Below, piece by piece: positions 53,657 to 64,000 of a stretch of DNA of 64,000 bases (position 1 is its first letter; each line of letters starts with the position of its first letter). The stretch spans positions 806,001 to 870,000 of the forward strand of contig NZ_CP101114.1 of assembly GCF_024297065.1 (NCBI RefSeq). Direction: 5' to 3'. The stretch comes from Bartonella harrusi. GTDB lineage: Bacteria > Pseudomonadota > Alphaproteobacteria > Rhizobiales > Rhizobiaceae. The position numbers were made by a program, and so were the translations under genes. Under the pieces are notes generated by a model, which saw only the letters and a program-made list of their open reading frames with translations, was not told the DNA's origin and made no database searches.

Positions 53657-54727
53657 GTGATTAGAATTTCTGTGGATGTAATGGGCGGTGATTATGGTCC
53701 AGAAGCGACTATTGCAGGAGCAGCAATTGTACAAAAATATTTGCCAAATATTTATTTTCTGTTCTATGGGGTAGAGGAGGTTGTGATACCGGTTTTAAAA
53801 AAATACCCTTCTTTAGCTTCCATTTCACGTTTCTATCCTACGGAAAGTTATACGCGCATGGATGAAAAGCCAAGTCAGGCACTGAGAAATGGGCGTGGTA
53901 AATCATCAATGTGGTATGCAATTGAAGCAGTGAAAAATGGGAATGCTGATGCTTGTATTTCTGCGGGAAATACAGGTGCACTCATGGCAATGTCTTATTT
54001 TTGTTTGAAAATGATGGCAGAGGCTGAACGTCCTGGAATTGCTGGTATTTGGCCAACACTTCGTAGTGAAAGTATTGTTTTAGATATTGGTGCAACGATT
54101 GGTGCGTCTGCTAATCAGTTAGTTGATTTGGCAGTTATGGGCGCAGGTATGTTTCGTGCTCTCTATCACACTGAAAGGCCGAGTGTTGGTCTTTTAAATG
54201 TCGGTGTTGAAGAGGTTAAAGGTCTTTATGAAATTAAAAAGGCCGGAATGATATTACGCGAAGTGCACTTAGAAGGGTTAGAGTATAAGGGATTTGTTGA
54301 AGGAAACGACATTGGTAAGGGAACGGTAGATGTTGTTGTAACAGAAGGTTTTTCTGGTAATATTGCTTTAAAAACCGCAGAAGGGACTGCGCGACAGATA
54401 GCTGAGATTCTAAACTCCGCTATGCGCAGTTCTTTTTTTTCATCGCTCGGTTATTTTTTATCGCGGAGTGCTTTTCGGACGCTGAAACACAAAATGGATC
54501 CAGATAGGGTAAATGGCGGGGTATTATTGGGATTGAACGGTGTTGTGATCAAAAGTCATGGGAGTGCAAATTCTAAAGGTTTTGCTTCTGCTATCCGTGT
54601 TGGTTATGAGATGGTTCATAATGGGCTTTTAAAAAAAATAACGGCTGATTTACGGCGATTTCACGAGAATAAAGAAACACTCTTTGATCAAGAAGGTGAA
54701 GCAATAATAAATGAGAAGAGATTATGA
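53657..54727 (+). CDS. plsX: Phosphate acyltransferase PlsX
   Basis: The protein is 356 aa from GTG 53657 ([22 protein letters not shown]). It has the family motifs [34 protein letters not shown] and [20 protein letters not shown]. It converts acyl-ACP to acyl-phosphate for phospholipid synthesis. Followed 49 bp later by fabH in the standard order. Confidence 0.96.
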   Translation: MIRISVDVMGGDYGPEATIAGAAIVQKYLPNIYFLFYGVEEVVIPVLKKYPSLASISRFYPTESYTRMDEKPSQALRNGRGKSSMWYAIEAVKNGNADACISAGNTGALMAMSYFCLKMMAEAERPGIAGIWPTLRSESIVLDIGATIGASANQLVDLAVMGAGMFRALYHTERPSVGLLNVGVEEVKGLYEIKKAGMILREVHLEGLEYKGFVEGNDIGKGTVDVVVTEGFSGNIALKTAEGTARQIAEILNSAMRSSFFSSLGYFLSRSAFRTLKHKMDPDRVNGGVLLGLNGVVIKSHGSANSKGFASAIRVGYEMVHNGLLKKITADLRRFHENKETLFDQEGEAIINEKRL

Positions 54728-54776
54728 TAAGCTTTTATCGTATAAGTAAAAAATATAAAAAAAAAGGTGGGGATGA

Positions 54777-55751
54777 ATGATTCGATCGGTTGTGCGTGGT
54801 GTAGGAAGTGCCTTGCCAAAAAAAAGCTTATCGAATGATGAGATTGCGGAGTTTGTTGAAACATCAGATTCATGGATTGTGCAGCGTACAGGTATACAAC
54901 AACGTTATATTGCCAATGAAAATGAGACAACTGTTTCTTTAGGAATTGAGGCTGCGCAAGCAGCACTTATCAATGCAGGGCTAACAATAAAAGATATTGA
55001 TTGTATTCTTTTAGCAACCTCAACGCCAAACCGCACTTTTCCTGCTTCTGCTGTTGAAATTCAGCATGCTTTAGGAATGAGTCACGGATTTGCTTTTGAT
55101 ATTCAGGCTGTTTGCTCTGGTTTTATTTTTGCTTTAGCAACAGGAGATGCTTATTTACGCTGTGGAGCAGCTAAAAGAATTTTAGTTATCGGATCTGATA
55201 CGTTTTCTCGAATTGTAGATTGGAAAGATCGCACCACATGTGTTTTATTTGGTGATGGTGCAGGAGCTGCTATTTTAGAAGCACGAGAAAGTAAGAGTAA
55301 TATAGCTCTTGATCGTGGTATATTGGCGACAAAATTGCGCTCTAATGGTGCGTATAAAGATAAGCTTTATGTTGATGGTGGTCCTTCGACAACACAAACA
55401 ACGGGCTATTTACGTATGGAAGGACGAGAAGTTTTTAAATATGCTGTTGGTATGATAACCGATGTGGTTGATGATTGTTTTGCAGATGCTGGTATAGATT
55501 CTTTACAATTAAATTGGTTTATACCTCATCAGGCCAATAAACGTATTATTGAAGCATCAGCTAAAAAATTAGGAATTGCTATCGATAAAGTTGTGATTAC
55601 TGTTGATCAACACGGTAATACATCTGCGGCATCAGTGCCTTTAGCATTAACAATGGCTGTTCATGAGGGAAAAATTAAAAAAGGAGATCTTGTTATGTTA
55701 GAAGCTATGGGAGGTGGGTTTACGTGGGGAGCAATTCTTATTCGTTGGTAG
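54777..55751 (+). CDS. fabH: 3-oxoacyl-ACP synthase III
   Basis: The protein is 324 aa with a complete catalytic triad: Cys in QAVCSGFIF (about 112), His in IPHQANKRI and Asn in QHGNTSAAS. It starts fatty-acid synthesis by condensing acetyl-CoA with malonyl-ACP. The C-terminal [13 protein letters not shown] is typical. The Shine-Dalgarno is a strong aaggtgggg. Confidence 0.97.
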   Translation: MIRSVVRGVGSALPKKSLSNDEIAEFVETSDSWIVQRTGIQQRYIANENETTVSLGIEAAQAALINAGLTIKDIDCILLATSTPNRTFPASAVEIQHALGMSHGFAFDIQAVCSGFIFALATGDAYLRCGAAKRILVIGSDTFSRIVDWKDRTTCVLFGDGAGAAILEARESKSNIALDRGILATKLRSNGAYKDKLYVDGGPSTTQTTGYLRMEGREVFKYAVGMITDVVDDCFADAGIDSLQLNWFIPHQANKRIIEASAKKLGIAIDKVVITVDQHGNTSAASVPLALTMAVHEGKIKKGDLVMLEAMGGGFTWGAILIRW

Positions 55752-55828
55752 ATTGTAGTCGCTTGACCATATTTGAATAAAACGTATAAGTCATTTTGTA
55801 ATTTTTAATTTTTAAATAGGTGGTTATA

Positions 55829-56146
55829 ATGACAAGTAAGACAGTAACGCGTGCAGATTTAGCGAGCGTAGTTTGTAGAAGGGTAGGCTTGTCACATACT
55901 GAATCAGCAGCCTTGGTTGAGTTGGTTTTAGATGAAATTTGCAATTCACTTGTGAGGGGTGAAGCCGTTAAACTTTCTTCTTTTGCAACTTTTCAAGTTC
56001 GAAGTAAAAATGAACGTGTTGGACGCAATCCCAAAACCGGTATTGAAGCGCCTATCCCGCCACGACGTGTTGTGACATTTAAAGCTGCAAATGTACTTAA
56101 ACAAAGAGTTTTGGATTCGCATCGTGTGAGACAAAAAATAACATAA
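55829..56146 (+). CDS. ihfA: Integration host factor alpha subunit
   Basis: The protein is 105 aa from ATG 55829 ([15 protein letters not shown]). It is a HU/IHF fold with [27 protein letters not shown] and the DNA-intercalating arm [25 protein letters not shown]. It bends DNA and is needed for many phage integrations, so relevant to the prophage. Order plsX-fabH-ihfA-merR is conserved in rhizobia. Confidence 0.96.
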   Translation: MTSKTVTRADLASVVCRRVGLSHTESAALVELVLDEICNSLVRGEAVKLSSFATFQVRSKNERVGRNPKTGIEAPIPPRRVVTFKAANVLKQRVLDSHRVRQKIT

Positions 56147-56333
56147 ATAAATGCTGTTACAATCTTTGATATTTGTTAAAAAGATTGAGTCGGCTGATTT
56201 TTGTATTTTATCTTATACAAAAGGCTTTTTAGTTTGAGAGTATGGTTCTCTTTTTGGCTAATTTTATTGAAAAATTAAAAATTGATGGGACATTGTCGAA
56301 ACATTGGTATTGTTTTAGATAAGGTGTGGCAAA

Positions 56334-56837
56334 ATGGATAAGAGCTCTGATGCTTTTCGCACAATTAGCGAAGTAGCCGAGTTGTTGGAGATTCCGCAAC
56401 ATGTTTTGCGATTCTGGGAGACGCGTTTTCAGCAGATAAAACCAATGAAACGTGGTGGAGGAAGGCGCTATTATCGTCCGACAGATATTGATTTGCTCAA
56501 TGGTATTAAGCGGTTGTTGTACGATCAGGGTTATACCATAAAAGGCGTGCAACGCCTTTTGAAGGAGAATGGCGTTGCTTTTGTTACGGCATTTGGTAAT
56601 GGTGACCTTGATTCTATGAATGTTGTCATAGAGAAGAAACAGGCCGGACAATCTTTTGAAAATTCTCATAATAAGCCTAAAAAATCTTCTTTTGGGCTTT
56701 TAAGTTTCATGAGGAGTGAGGGAGAAGCATCTGTTGGATCTGTCAATACGCATAAAGACAAAACTGATAAAGCATTGTTGCAGGAAACACTGTTTGAATT
56801 AATCGAATGTAAACGTGTACTTGATAGAGTGCGATAA
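56334..56837 (+). CDS. MerR-family regulator
   Basis: The protein is 167 aa. The N-terminal winged HTH ([62 protein letters not shown]) is typical MerR. The C-terminal half is short and lacks metal-binding cysteines. It follows ihfA as in other rhizobia. Its target is unknown. Confidence 0.9.
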   Translation: MDKSSDAFRTISEVAELLEIPQHVLRFWETRFQQIKPMKRGGGRRYYRPTDIDLLNGIKRLLYDQGYTIKGVQRLLKENGVAFVTAFGNGDLDSMNVVIEKKQAGQSFENSHNKPKKSSFGLLSFMRSEGEASVGSVNTHKDKTDKALLQETLFELIECKRVLDRVR

Positions 56838-56869
56838 CAACGGTCCTTTCTATTTTTTAGCGTTGTTTT

Positions 56870-58846
56870 TTAGATATTTATTAATCGGTGTAAATCTGGT
56901 GGTGTTGCTTCCTGCGTGAGTTGCTTAATTGCTTCTTCTGTAGACAAGGAAACAGGATTTGTGCTTCCTAAGCGGCGCATGTTTACACTGTTCGTCTCAA
57001 ATTCACGTTTGCCACATACCAAAATTATCGGAACTTTTTGTAAAGAGTGTTCACGTATTTTATAGTTAATTTTTTCATTACGCAGATCTAATGTTGCAGA
57101 AAGTCCAGCAGCTTTAAGTTTCGCTGTTATTTTTTTTGCATATTCATTTGCTTCGGATGTAATTGTTGCTACAACAATTTGTTCAGGGGCAAGCCAGAGT
57201 GGTATATGTCCAGAAAAATTTTCGATTAACATACCAAGAAAACGCTCCATTGATCCAAAAATAGCTCGGTGAATCATAACAGGTTGGCGTTTTTCTGAAT
57301 CTTTATCAATATAAAATGCACCAAAACGTTCTGGGAGATTAAAGTCTATTTGTGTTGTTCCACATTGCCATTCACGACCGATAGCATCTTTTAATGTATA
57401 TTCAAATTTTGGACCATAAAATGCACCTTCACCTAGAAGAATACTGGTTTTTATTTGTCCGGCAAATTTTGTTTCAATAGTTTTGAGAACGGATTTCATG
57501 ATATTTTCTGCATGTTCCCATAACGCATCAGATCCAACTCGCTTTTCTGGACGTGTTGAAAGCTTAAGGCTGATTTCTTTAAAACCAAAATCAGCATAAG
57601 TTGATAAAATTAAATCATTAATATTGAGGCATTCATCTTCTAACTGCTCATCTGTACAGAAAATATGTGCGTCATCTTGTGTAAAGCCGCGTGCACGCAT
57701 AAGACCATGGAGAGCCCCTGAAGGTTCATAACGATGGACAAGACCAAATTCAGCAAGTCTTATAGGCAAATCACGGTAAGATTTTAAACCATGTTTAAAA
57801 ATTTGTACGTGACCAGGGCAATTCATTGGTTTAAGAGCATAAACAGTTTCATCATCCCAATCCTCAGCTGCTGGAATTGTTTTGAACATATTCTCCTTAT
57901 ACCATCCCCAATGTCCAGATATTTCCCAAAGCGATCTATCGAGAACTTGTGGTGCATTTACTTCAGCATATTGATGATCATCTAGACGCCTACGCATATA
58001 GTTGATCAAATTTTGGAACATTTTCCAGCCTTTTTTATGCCAAAAAATCATTCCTTGTCCTTCTTCTTGGAAATGAAATAAATCCATTTCACGTCCTAAG
58101 CGGCGATGATCACGTTTTTCAGCTTCTTCTAGCATGTGGAGATAAGCTTTTAAGTCATTTTCATTGGCAAATGCTGTGCCATAAATTCTCGTGAGCATTG
58201 GATTATTGGAATCACCGCGCCAATAAGCTCCTGCGACTTTCATCAGTTTGAAGGCGTTTCCTATTTGCCCAGTAGATTGCATGTGTGGTCCACGGCAAAG
58301 ATCAAACCAATCACCTTGATAATAAATTTTTAAATCTTGATTTTCAGGGATACTGTCAATAAGCTCTATCTTATAAAGTTCGCCCTTTTCAGAAAAAACC
58401 TCTTTTGCTTTTTTACGAGACCAAATTTCTTTTTTAAAAGGCTTATTGCGTTGAATAATTTCACGCATTTTTTTCTCAATAATCGTGAGATCATCCAATG
58501 TAAAAGGTTGTTGGCGTGCGAAATCGTAATAAAAACCATTTTCAATGACAGGACCAATTGTCACTTGTGTGTCAGGAAAGAGTTCTTGCACTGCTTCAGC
58601 TAACACATGTGCACAATCATGGCGGATGAGTTCAAGAGCACGTGGATCTTCTCGGGTGATGATTTCTATTTGACCAGATTGTTCTAATGGATCTGATAGA
58701 TCTCGAGTGATTCCGTTGAGATTGTAGGCGACTGCTTTTTTTACAAGTGATTTAGAAATGGTTTGTGCCAATTCTAAACCAGTCATTTTGCTAGGATAAT
58801 CACGTTGTGAACCATCAGGAAAAGAAAGAGAAATAGAACAAGACAT
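56870..58846 (-). CDS. thrS: Threonyl-tRNA synthetase
   Basis: The protein is 658 aa with TGS (1-65), editing ([16 protein letters not shown]), class II catalytic (motif 2 [30 protein letters not shown] zinc site) and anticodon-binding domains. All regions are present at usual length. No T-box or similar leader is seen upstream. Confidence 0.97.
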   Translation of the reverse strand: MSCSISLSFPDGSQRDYPSKMTGLELAQTISKSLVKKAVAYNLNGITRDLSDPLEQSGQIEIITREDPRALELIRHDCAHVLAEAVQELFPDTQVTIGPVIENGFYYDFARQQPFTLDDLTIIEKKMREIIQRNKPFKKEIWSRKKAKEVFSEKGELYKIELIDSIPENQDLKIYYQGDWFDLCRGPHMQSTGQIGNAFKLMKVAGAYWRGDSNNPMLTRIYGTAFANENDLKAYLHMLEEAEKRDHRRLGREMDLFHFQEEGQGMIFWHKKGWKMFQNLINYMRRRLDDHQYAEVNAPQVLDRSLWEISGHWGWYKENMFKTIPAAEDWDDETVYALKPMNCPGHVQIFKHGLKSYRDLPIRLAEFGLVHRYEPSGALHGLMRARGFTQDDAHIFCTDEQLEDECLNINDLILSTYADFGFKEISLKLSTRPEKRVGSDALWEHAENIMKSVLKTIETKFAGQIKTSILLGEGAFYGPKFEYTLKDAIGREWQCGTTQIDFNLPERFGAFYIDKDSEKRQPVMIHRAIFGSMERFLGMLIENFSGHIPLWLAPEQIVVATITSEANEYAKKITAKLKAAGLSATLDLRNEKINYKIREHSLQKVPIILVCGKREFETNSVNMRRLGSTNPVSLSTEEAIKQLTQEATPPDLHRLINI

Positions 58847-58964
58847 AAAACACCCTTTTAATCCAATTCCGCTAACGCTTGCGGATGGTTTCCTGAAAAC
58901 TGAATTATATTTAATTTAAAGCTTATAGGCTTTTTTTATCAATAGGCATGGAAAAAGAAAAGAA

Positions 58965-59318
58965 CTATTTATTGTATTTTGTAGAAATTTTCCAGTAACG
59001 CCAAGGTTTATAAAAACAACAACTTTTTTCAAGAGCGGGAGGTACTGGATCAAATCCATATGTTCCAAATGGACCACAACGTATGATACGAAAAAATCCC
59101 ATCCATGCACCAGCCCATAGTCCGTGGCGTGCGATTGCTTCATAAATATATTCTGAACAGGTTGGTGCATGACGGCATTGATTTCCTATAAGGCTGGAAA
59201 GCGTTATTTGATAGAAACATATCAAGAAAATACCCAATAATCGTCCAGGCGTTTTTCGCCAAGGCCCTCTATAATTTCGCGTTCTCCTGTTTTTCTGTCG
59301 GGGCTGGAATGTGAGCAT
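58965..59318 (-). CDS. yidD: Membrane protein insertion factor YidD
   Basis: The protein is 117 aa. It carries the YidD core YQITLSSLIGNQCRHAPTCSEYIYEAIARHGLWAG and CGPFGTYGFDPVP. It is thought to help YidC-dependent insertion. The gene abuts the IscU-like stop (0 bp), suggesting one transcript with it and thrS downstream. Confidence 0.93.
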   Translation of the reverse strand: MLTFQPRQKNRRTRNYRGPWRKTPGRLLGIFLICFYQITLSSLIGNQCRHAPTCSEYIYEAIARHGLWAGAWMGFFRIIRCGPFGTYGFDPVPPALEKSCCFYKPWRYWKISTKYNK

Positions 59319-59747
59319 TTATTTTTCCTCAATTTGTTCAATACAATCGATGACGGCATCAAAGGGAAGCATGACTGATGTATGACGTGCTTTAAAGTTT
59401 TTAATCGGTTGCAAACAAGAAAATGCTTCAAATGGAGCTTGAGGAGGTGGTCCACCTTTCGTTAGCATATGATGAATAATTTTACGTAACATTTTAAGAT
59501 CTTGTGTTGTTTGTCCTATAATATGGGATGCTAAAAGGGAAGCCGAAGCTTGTCCTAGCACACATGCATGTCCTTCGTGAGCAAACTCTGTGACGATATT
59601 ATTTTTTATTTTTAGATCTACAGTAATTGTTGACCCGCAAAGGCGTGCGTGTTTTTTTGATGTTGCATCCGGATTATTAAGACGTCCAAATTTGCTTATA
59701 TGGGCGGCATATTCAAGTATTTTATCACTGTAGAGACTGTCAATCAT
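59319..59747 (-). CDS. IscU/NifU-N-like Fe-S scaffold protein
   Basis: The protein is 142 aa from ATG 59747 (MIDSLYSDKILEYAAHISKFG). The three scaffold cysteines are in ARLCGSTI, GHACVLGQASAS and AFSCLQPI, and the terminal motif RHTSVMLPFDAV is conserved. This subgroup commonly lies next to yidD/folE in rhizobia and is separate from the suf operon; it may be a specialised or degenerate scaffold. Confidence 0.85.
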   Translation of the reverse strand: MIDSLYSDKILEYAAHISKFGRLNNPDATSKKHARLCGSTITVDLKIKNNIVTEFAHEGHACVLGQASASLLASHIIGQTTQDLKMLRKIIHHMLTKGGPPPQAPFEAFSCLQPIKNFKARHTSVMLPFDAVIDCIEQIEEK

Positions 59748-59885
59748 GAGTTGTCGCCTGAAATTTTGAGAGTTTTGATTGCTTAACCTTTTCATTCGTT
59801 TATATAGAGATTATACAAAATGAAATAGATATGAAGCAAATCCTTTGCAGAGCATAAATGAAGAGGATAAAATTGGAGTTTTTAA

Positions 59886-60503
59886 ATGCATGATATTGTT
59901 AAAGGAGGTTTTGTAGATCCATTTTCATCTGAAAAGCCTCCTAGTTTTGGAGAGGTAGAAGAAGCGATTCGTACATTGTTATTATGGATGGGGGAAAATC
60001 CAAATCGAGAAGGGCTTGTCAACACTCCAAGACGTGTAGCTAAAGCGTATCGTGAGCTTTTTATTGGTTATAGAAAATCTGTCGAAGAAATTTTAGATAC
60101 AGTTTTTGAAGAAGTCTCAGGATACAATGATGCAATAATCATGAAAAATATTCCTTTTTATTCACATTGTGAGCACCATATGATCCCCATTGTTGGGAGA
60201 GCTCATATTGGGTATTTTCCTGGCTCAAAGATTGTTGGCCTTTCAAAAATTGCCCGTGTTGTCGATATTTTTGCTCGTCGCTTACAGACACAAGAAGCTA
60301 TGACCTCTCAAATAACTGATGCTTTGGCAGTGCATTTACAGCCTCGTGGTGTTGCGGTTTTGATTGAGGCTGAACACATGTGCATGACTATGAGAGGAAT
60401 TCAAAAGCAAGGTACGACAACGATTACAACAAGTTTTCGTGGTTGTTATGAAGAAGATCAAAGTGTACAGGAAAACTTTATAAAGATGACGCAAAGATTA
60501 TAA
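59886..60503 (+). CDS. folE: GTP cyclohydrolase I
   Basis: The protein is 205 aa. Zinc and active-site motifs are [24 protein letters not shown] and [11 protein letters not shown]. It converts GTP to dihydroneopterin triphosphate for folate. Divergent from the iscU-like gene. Confidence 0.97.
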   Translation: MHDIVKGGFVDPFSSEKPPSFGEVEEAIRTLLLWMGENPNREGLVNTPRRVAKAYRELFIGYRKSVEEILDTVFEEVSGYNDAIIMKNIPFYSHCEHHMIPIVGRAHIGYFPGSKIVGLSKIARVVDIFARRLQTQEAMTSQITDALAVHLQPRGVAVLIEAEHMCMTMRGIQKQGTTTITTSFRGCYEEDQSVQENFIKMTQRL

Positions 60504-60630
60504 TTTAAAAAGTGTATTGTCTATTGCACTACAATCATTTAGGGAAAATAAAAATCATAGGAAAAAAAAGAGGCTTGTACCTAGCTTTATGATTTGTTAA
60601 AGCCAGAAATGAGTATACTTTTTTCTCCGT

Positions 60631-60715
60631 GCGGTCGTGGCGGAATTGGTAGACGCGCAGCGTTGAGGTCGCTGTGGGGCAACCCGTGGAAGTTCGAGTC
60701 TTCTCGACCGCACCA
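60631..60715 (+). tRNA. tRNA-Leu (GAG), CCA encoded
   Basis: Acceptor GCGGTCG/CGACCGC, D-arm TGGCGGAATTGGTAGACGC, anticodon arm CAGCG-TTGAGGT-CGCTG (anticodon GAG), long variable arm, T-arm AGTTCGAGTC, terminal ACCA. Confidence 0.95.
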
Positions 60716-60797
60716 GTTAGATTTTCTATCTAAGAGGGGTGCTTTTGTGCATTGCAGTGGGTAGGAGCTTCGTGTATTATCCATTAGTGCATTTTTA

Positions 60798-62072
60798 GTG
60801 ATGCTTTATTTCAGGGAGAATGGAAGTGTTATTTTTGCCTGTAAATTTGAAAGATTGATCTTTTCGTTGGGGCTGCTTGGTATTGTCGTGAGAATTACAG
60901 TGTTTTTAAAGTATTTGATATTCTTCGTTTGTCTTTCTTTATTAACGGCGTGTAGTACATCCCGTGCTGTGCTTTGGCATGGGGTCCACGCAACACCGTC
61001 TATGATTGCAGTACAAAGAGAAGTTGAAGATAGGCAGATTCTTCCAAAAACTGTTGTTCCAGTGTATGTTGCAACAAGTCGTATGATGCAAAATAACTAT
61101 TCTCAGCCTTATGGAGCAGAGCGATCAAATAAAGTGCACTATAACCGCGTTGACGTAGGGATCCCTCAGCTACATGTAAAGGGTCTTGTTGAAATAAACG
61201 CTTATAAACCTACCCATGATAAGTATTTTGCAGCAGTAGCGTTACAAAAATACGATAACAAAGAACAGTTTAAGCAGCAATTAAATGCTGCTTTAGCAAA
61301 AAAGCCCAAAGGAAAAAGAGAAATTTTTCTTTTTATTCATGGCTATAATAACAACTTTGCTGATGGTGTATTCCGTACAGCACAATTTTCATACGATTAC
61401 TCTTTGGATGTTGTTTCCGTACACTATTCTTGGCCGTCTGCTGGATCAGTTCCTCTTTATCTTTATGACCGTGATAGCGCTAATTTTGCGCGTGATGGAC
61501 TGATAGAACTTTTGAAAGTCATCAGTGAAACTAATGCTGATCAGATTTCGGTTATTGCGCACTCTATGGGCAATTTTGTTATAATGGAGTCATTTAGAAC
61601 TTTAGCATTACAGGGGAACTGTAAACCTATTCGCCGTATTACAAGTTTTTTAATGGCAGCGCCGGATATTGATGTTGATGTGTTTGAACGTCAGCTTAAT
61701 GATATTAAAAAATTGCCTCAACCTACAGCCATTTTAGTCTCTCGTGCGGATAAAGCGCTCGCTGTTTCCGGACGTCTTACGGGAGGACATCATCGTGTGG
61801 GAGATGGTTCAGACATTGAAATGTTGCGTAAAAATGGAATAGCTGTTCTTGATGTCTCTAATGTTGATGGTGGAGCGCATAATGTTTTTGCATCTTCACC
61901 AACATTGATGGCTCTTTCTCGAGAAGGTTCGTTGGCTTCAAAAATTATGCAAGGTACAGAATTATCACCTAGTCAGGCGCTTCTTGCTGATAGTAGTACC
62001 GTTTTGGAGAAAACAACCCATCTTATTCTTTATACACCTGTACGTTTTTTAACTTCTACGGTGCAACATTGA
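60798..62072 (+). CDS. DUF900 alpha/beta-hydrolase lipoprotein
   Basis: The protein is up to 424 aa. The start is uncertain: GTG 60888 would place a signal peptide VRITVFLKYLIFFVCLSLL directly before the lipobox LTAC. The esterase domain has FIHGYNNNFADG, the nucleophile in IAHSMGNF and DIDVDVFERQL; C-terminal GGAHNVFASS carries the probable catalytic His. Substrate unknown; outer-membrane or periplasmic location is likely from the lipobox. Confidence 0.85.
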   Translation: MMLYFRENGSVIFACKFERLIFSLGLLGIVVRITVFLKYLIFFVCLSLLTACSTSRAVLWHGVHATPSMIAVQREVEDRQILPKTVVPVYVATSRMMQNNYSQPYGAERSNKVHYNRVDVGIPQLHVKGLVEINAYKPTHDKYFAAVALQKYDNKEQFKQQLNAALAKKPKGKREIFLFIHGYNNNFADGVFRTAQFSYDYSLDVVSVHYSWPSAGSVPLYLYDRDSANFARDGLIELLKVISETNADQISVIAHSMGNFVIMESFRTLALQGNCKPIRRITSFLMAAPDIDVDVFERQLNDIKKLPQPTAILVSRADKALAVSGRLTGGHHRVGDGSDIEMLRKNGIAVLDVSNVDGGAHNVFASSPTLMALSREGSLASKIMQGTELSPSQALLADSSTVLEKTTHLILYTPVRFLTSTVQH

Positions 62073-62202
62073 GTGTGAGAAAAATTGAATTTTCTATTAA
62101 ATACAAATGAATACAGATAATATTTTTTAGCACTTTCTTTAGAATAGCTTTGTAAAATACAAACGAATAGTGGAATGAATGTAAACAGTCATTAGTGAGT
62201 TC

Positions 62203-62721
62203 ATGATGGTTGCACGAAAACGCTATGTTGATACGCCTACATTGGTTGATTATTTATCTCATTCTGCAATTAAGTTATTAGATATTCATAATATGCTTTT
62301 GAAGGCGAGAGAAGGTCATATGGGGGATAAACCAAATTTATTGCATCAAATTGATTCTACAAAAAAACAACTAGATGAGATAAGCCATGCTCTTATCTTA
62401 GAATATCGCAAACGCCAAGAAAATGAGCGTTTTCTAAAACAAATTTTAGTATCGATTTCTGATCAGCTTTTTTTACTTAATAATGGTTTTAAGGAATCTG
62501 GACGTCTCTTCTTTCAGGAGATTAGAATGCTTCAATCGCAGATGCAATGTTTTTATGAGAGAAAGGAAAAGAAGAATGTGTTGGATAGCAAAGAATCTTT
62601 TTATTCTCCATCAAAAATTGATGAAGTCATTCAGCAGTTACAAAAAGCACGACAAAAACTTATTGTTGAAAGCCCACATCTTTTTGAAAAGGAACAACCA
62701 AGATCTGAAAAAAATAGATAA
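62203..62721 (+). CDS. Hypothetical coiled-coil protein
   Basis: The protein is 172 aa (ATG 62203 or 62206). It is almost all helical and charged (KKQLDEISHALILEYRKRQENERFLKQIL), with no membrane segment or known domain. It ends about 40 bp before the phage tape-measure fragment starts, so it marks the chromosome side of that junction. Confidence 0.6.
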   Translation: MMVARKRYVDTPTLVDYLSHSAIKLLDIHNMLLKAREGHMGDKPNLLHQIDSTKKQLDEISHALILEYRKRQENERFLKQILVSISDQLFLLNNGFKESGRLFFQEIRMLQSQMQCFYERKEKKNVLDSKESFYSPSKIDEVIQQLQKARQKLIVESPHLFEKEQPRSEKNR

Positions 62722-62763
62722 AAATATTTTCAATTTATAGAAGAGAATACAACCCATAATTAA

Positions 62764-64000
62764 TGCATTATATCCGTAGAACAAGAAGCGGATAAACAAG
62801 CAACCGGTGCCATCCGGCAATTTGAACTTTTGCAAAACTGCATCGTGGCTTTGGGCATTAGCATTGGCAACGTGTTGTTGCCCCATGTCAACAGTTTGAT
62901 GGAAAGTGTTGGAAATTTTATCAATGGCTTGATGGCATGGGCCAATGCCCATCCCGCCTTAACCAGTGCGATTGTCAAAACCATTAGCACCTTGATGGCT
63001 TTTAATATTGCTCTGCGGGTATTGCGCTTTACCATGGCTGGCACACGCCTTGGTTTGCTTCAGTTGATGAGCTCTTTGATCAAAATTGGTGGTGTGAGTC
63101 GTGCCCTTAAAACAAGTTGGCGAGGTTTAATTATCTCAGGGCGCTCTTTGGGACTCATGGCGGCAACTCTTGGTGGGAGCACGCTTCGTCTTCTGCGACC
63201 CATGACTTTATTGGTGGCAGCCTTTCGCGAGCTTATGGTCTTGAGTTCTTCATTTGCTGCTGCTTTTGGCTGGGTTGGCACAGTGATAGAAGTGGTAGCA
63301 ACAGGCATTGCTTCTGTTGTTGGTGCTGTTTTTTCCCCGATAGGGGCTTTGATTGCCGCTGTTGTCGCAGTGATCATGGCGGCTTGTTTTGCCTTGTGGA
63401 AATATTGGGATCGGTTTTCCTCTTTTGTCAAAGGTTTTGCTCGCGGGCTGGTCCACGCTTTTGGCCGTATCTTTGAAGCTGTCATGCGCTTTTTTGGTGC
63501 TGATACCGCAACCATTACTAAGTGGAAAAACACCCTTGCTGCTGCCTTTGATTTCTCTGAACATTGGCAAAAGTTCAAACAGGAGCTTAGCGCTGTTGGC
63601 GAGTGGTTTGGCAATATATGGGAGGGTTTTAAGCAAAGCATTGCCAATTTTTGGAGCTGGTTGGGAAGCTTTTTTGCCCGCGAAAAGCTCTCAGAAGAAG
63701 CCAAGGCGGGTATGGAACAGGCCGGAGAAGATCTAGCCAATGGGATTGTCGATGGCTTTCTGTCCTCCATCACAAAGTTGACTGATTTTTTTAAATCTTT
63801 ATCTGGTCGCATCAAAGGATGGATTGGTTCGATTGATATCTCTAACATGTTTCATTTTGCCCAGTTGGCTTGGTGGCAAAACAGCTTTGCAGCCAATTGT
63901 ACAATTTGCCGGTCACTCGCAAACCAGCCCTGTGACAACGCAGGCAACGGACAAAAACAAGCAGAGCGCATCCGTTTATCACCATCAAAATGTCACGGTG
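62764..64000 (+). pseudogene. Phage tail tape-measure protein, 5'-truncated and frameshifted
   Basis: The reading frame starts right after an in-frame TAA (62761-62763) in mid-protein. It encodes the hydrophobic middle and C-terminal part of a tape-measure protein (GISIGNVLLPHVNSLMESVGNF, FSPIGALIAAVVAVIMAACFALWKYW, then repeated Trp-rich helices). At about 63856-63860 (CATTTTGCCCAG) the frame shifts +1; after it the second frame reads QPIVQFAGHSQTSPV to the edge. With no start and a frameshift it is a phage remnant, different in strand and place from the prophage at 1-18 kb. Confidence 0.8.

Noticed and set aside
63060..63848. Long minus-strand frame in the tape-measure region
   Set aside because: It is the complement of the tape-measure coding frame, with Ser/Pro/Ala/Lys-rich nonsense composition.

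Overview
The window comes from a low-GC alphaproteobacterium of the Rhizobiales, most probably Bartonella. The grounds are gene content and order: a very-long-chain fatty acid lipid A cluster (acpXL, two fabF-like genes, adh, lpxXL), cpdR, glyA-nrdR-ribD-ribE-ribH-nusB, DUF177-plsX-fabH-ihfA-merR, thrS-yidD-iscU-like-folE, a giant coiled-coil membrane protein resembling the rhizobial growth-pole ring protein, an AT-rich background and many decayed genes. The genus is inferred from the reading, not from a search.

Layout. (1) 1-18.4 kb is one end of a prophage; the remainder lies off the left edge. It starts with terminase genes on the minus strand and ends with a tyrosine integrase. Between them lie two toxin-antitoxin loci (HigBA, HicAB), three antirepressors, two C4-type antisense RNA leaders, SSB, a DUF1376 replication protein, a RuvC-like resolvase, a Cro/CI-like switch with paired operators, an HsdR-N nuclease-like protein, an ERF/YqaJ recombination pair and a beta-helix repeat protein. 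(2) 18.2-18.85 kb holds a large inverted repeat made of the integrase 3' end and a decayed opposite-facing copy. (3) 19.9-26.1 kb is sparse: tRNA-Val, cpdR, an interrupted lipase, hsp20 with a probable ROSE-type RNA thermometer, an interrupted FMN reductase, long decayed spacers and tRNA-Pro. (4) 26.7-62.7 kb is mostly core chromosome: sufA-like, mazG, the lipid A cluster, malic enzyme, the giant coiled-coil gene, hfq-hflX, a Wzz/BY-kinase-like protein, ctaA, argC, the riboflavin operon with a frameshifted ribD, bamE, the plsX-fabH operon, thrS, folE, tRNA-Leu and a DUF900 lipoprotein. (5) 62.76-64 kb is a 5'-truncated, frameshifted phage tape-measure gene from a second phage remnant.

The most interesting system is the prophage control circuit. 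Two antirepressor genes each sit behind a structured leader of about 235 nt. In each leader a middle segment is complementary both to an upstream segment and to the sequence at the antirepressor ribosome-binding site, which is the logic of phage P1/P7 C4 RNA. The two copies have diverged with compensatory changes at all three positions, so each should recognise only its own target. The CI-like repressor has Cys where the S24 Ser nucleophile is expected and no clear Ala-Gly cleavage pair, which fits a phage induced by antirepressors rather than by self-cleavage. Each C4-antirepressor unit faces a toxin-antitoxin pair across a similar hairpin, giving two tandem cassettes of the same design with different parts.
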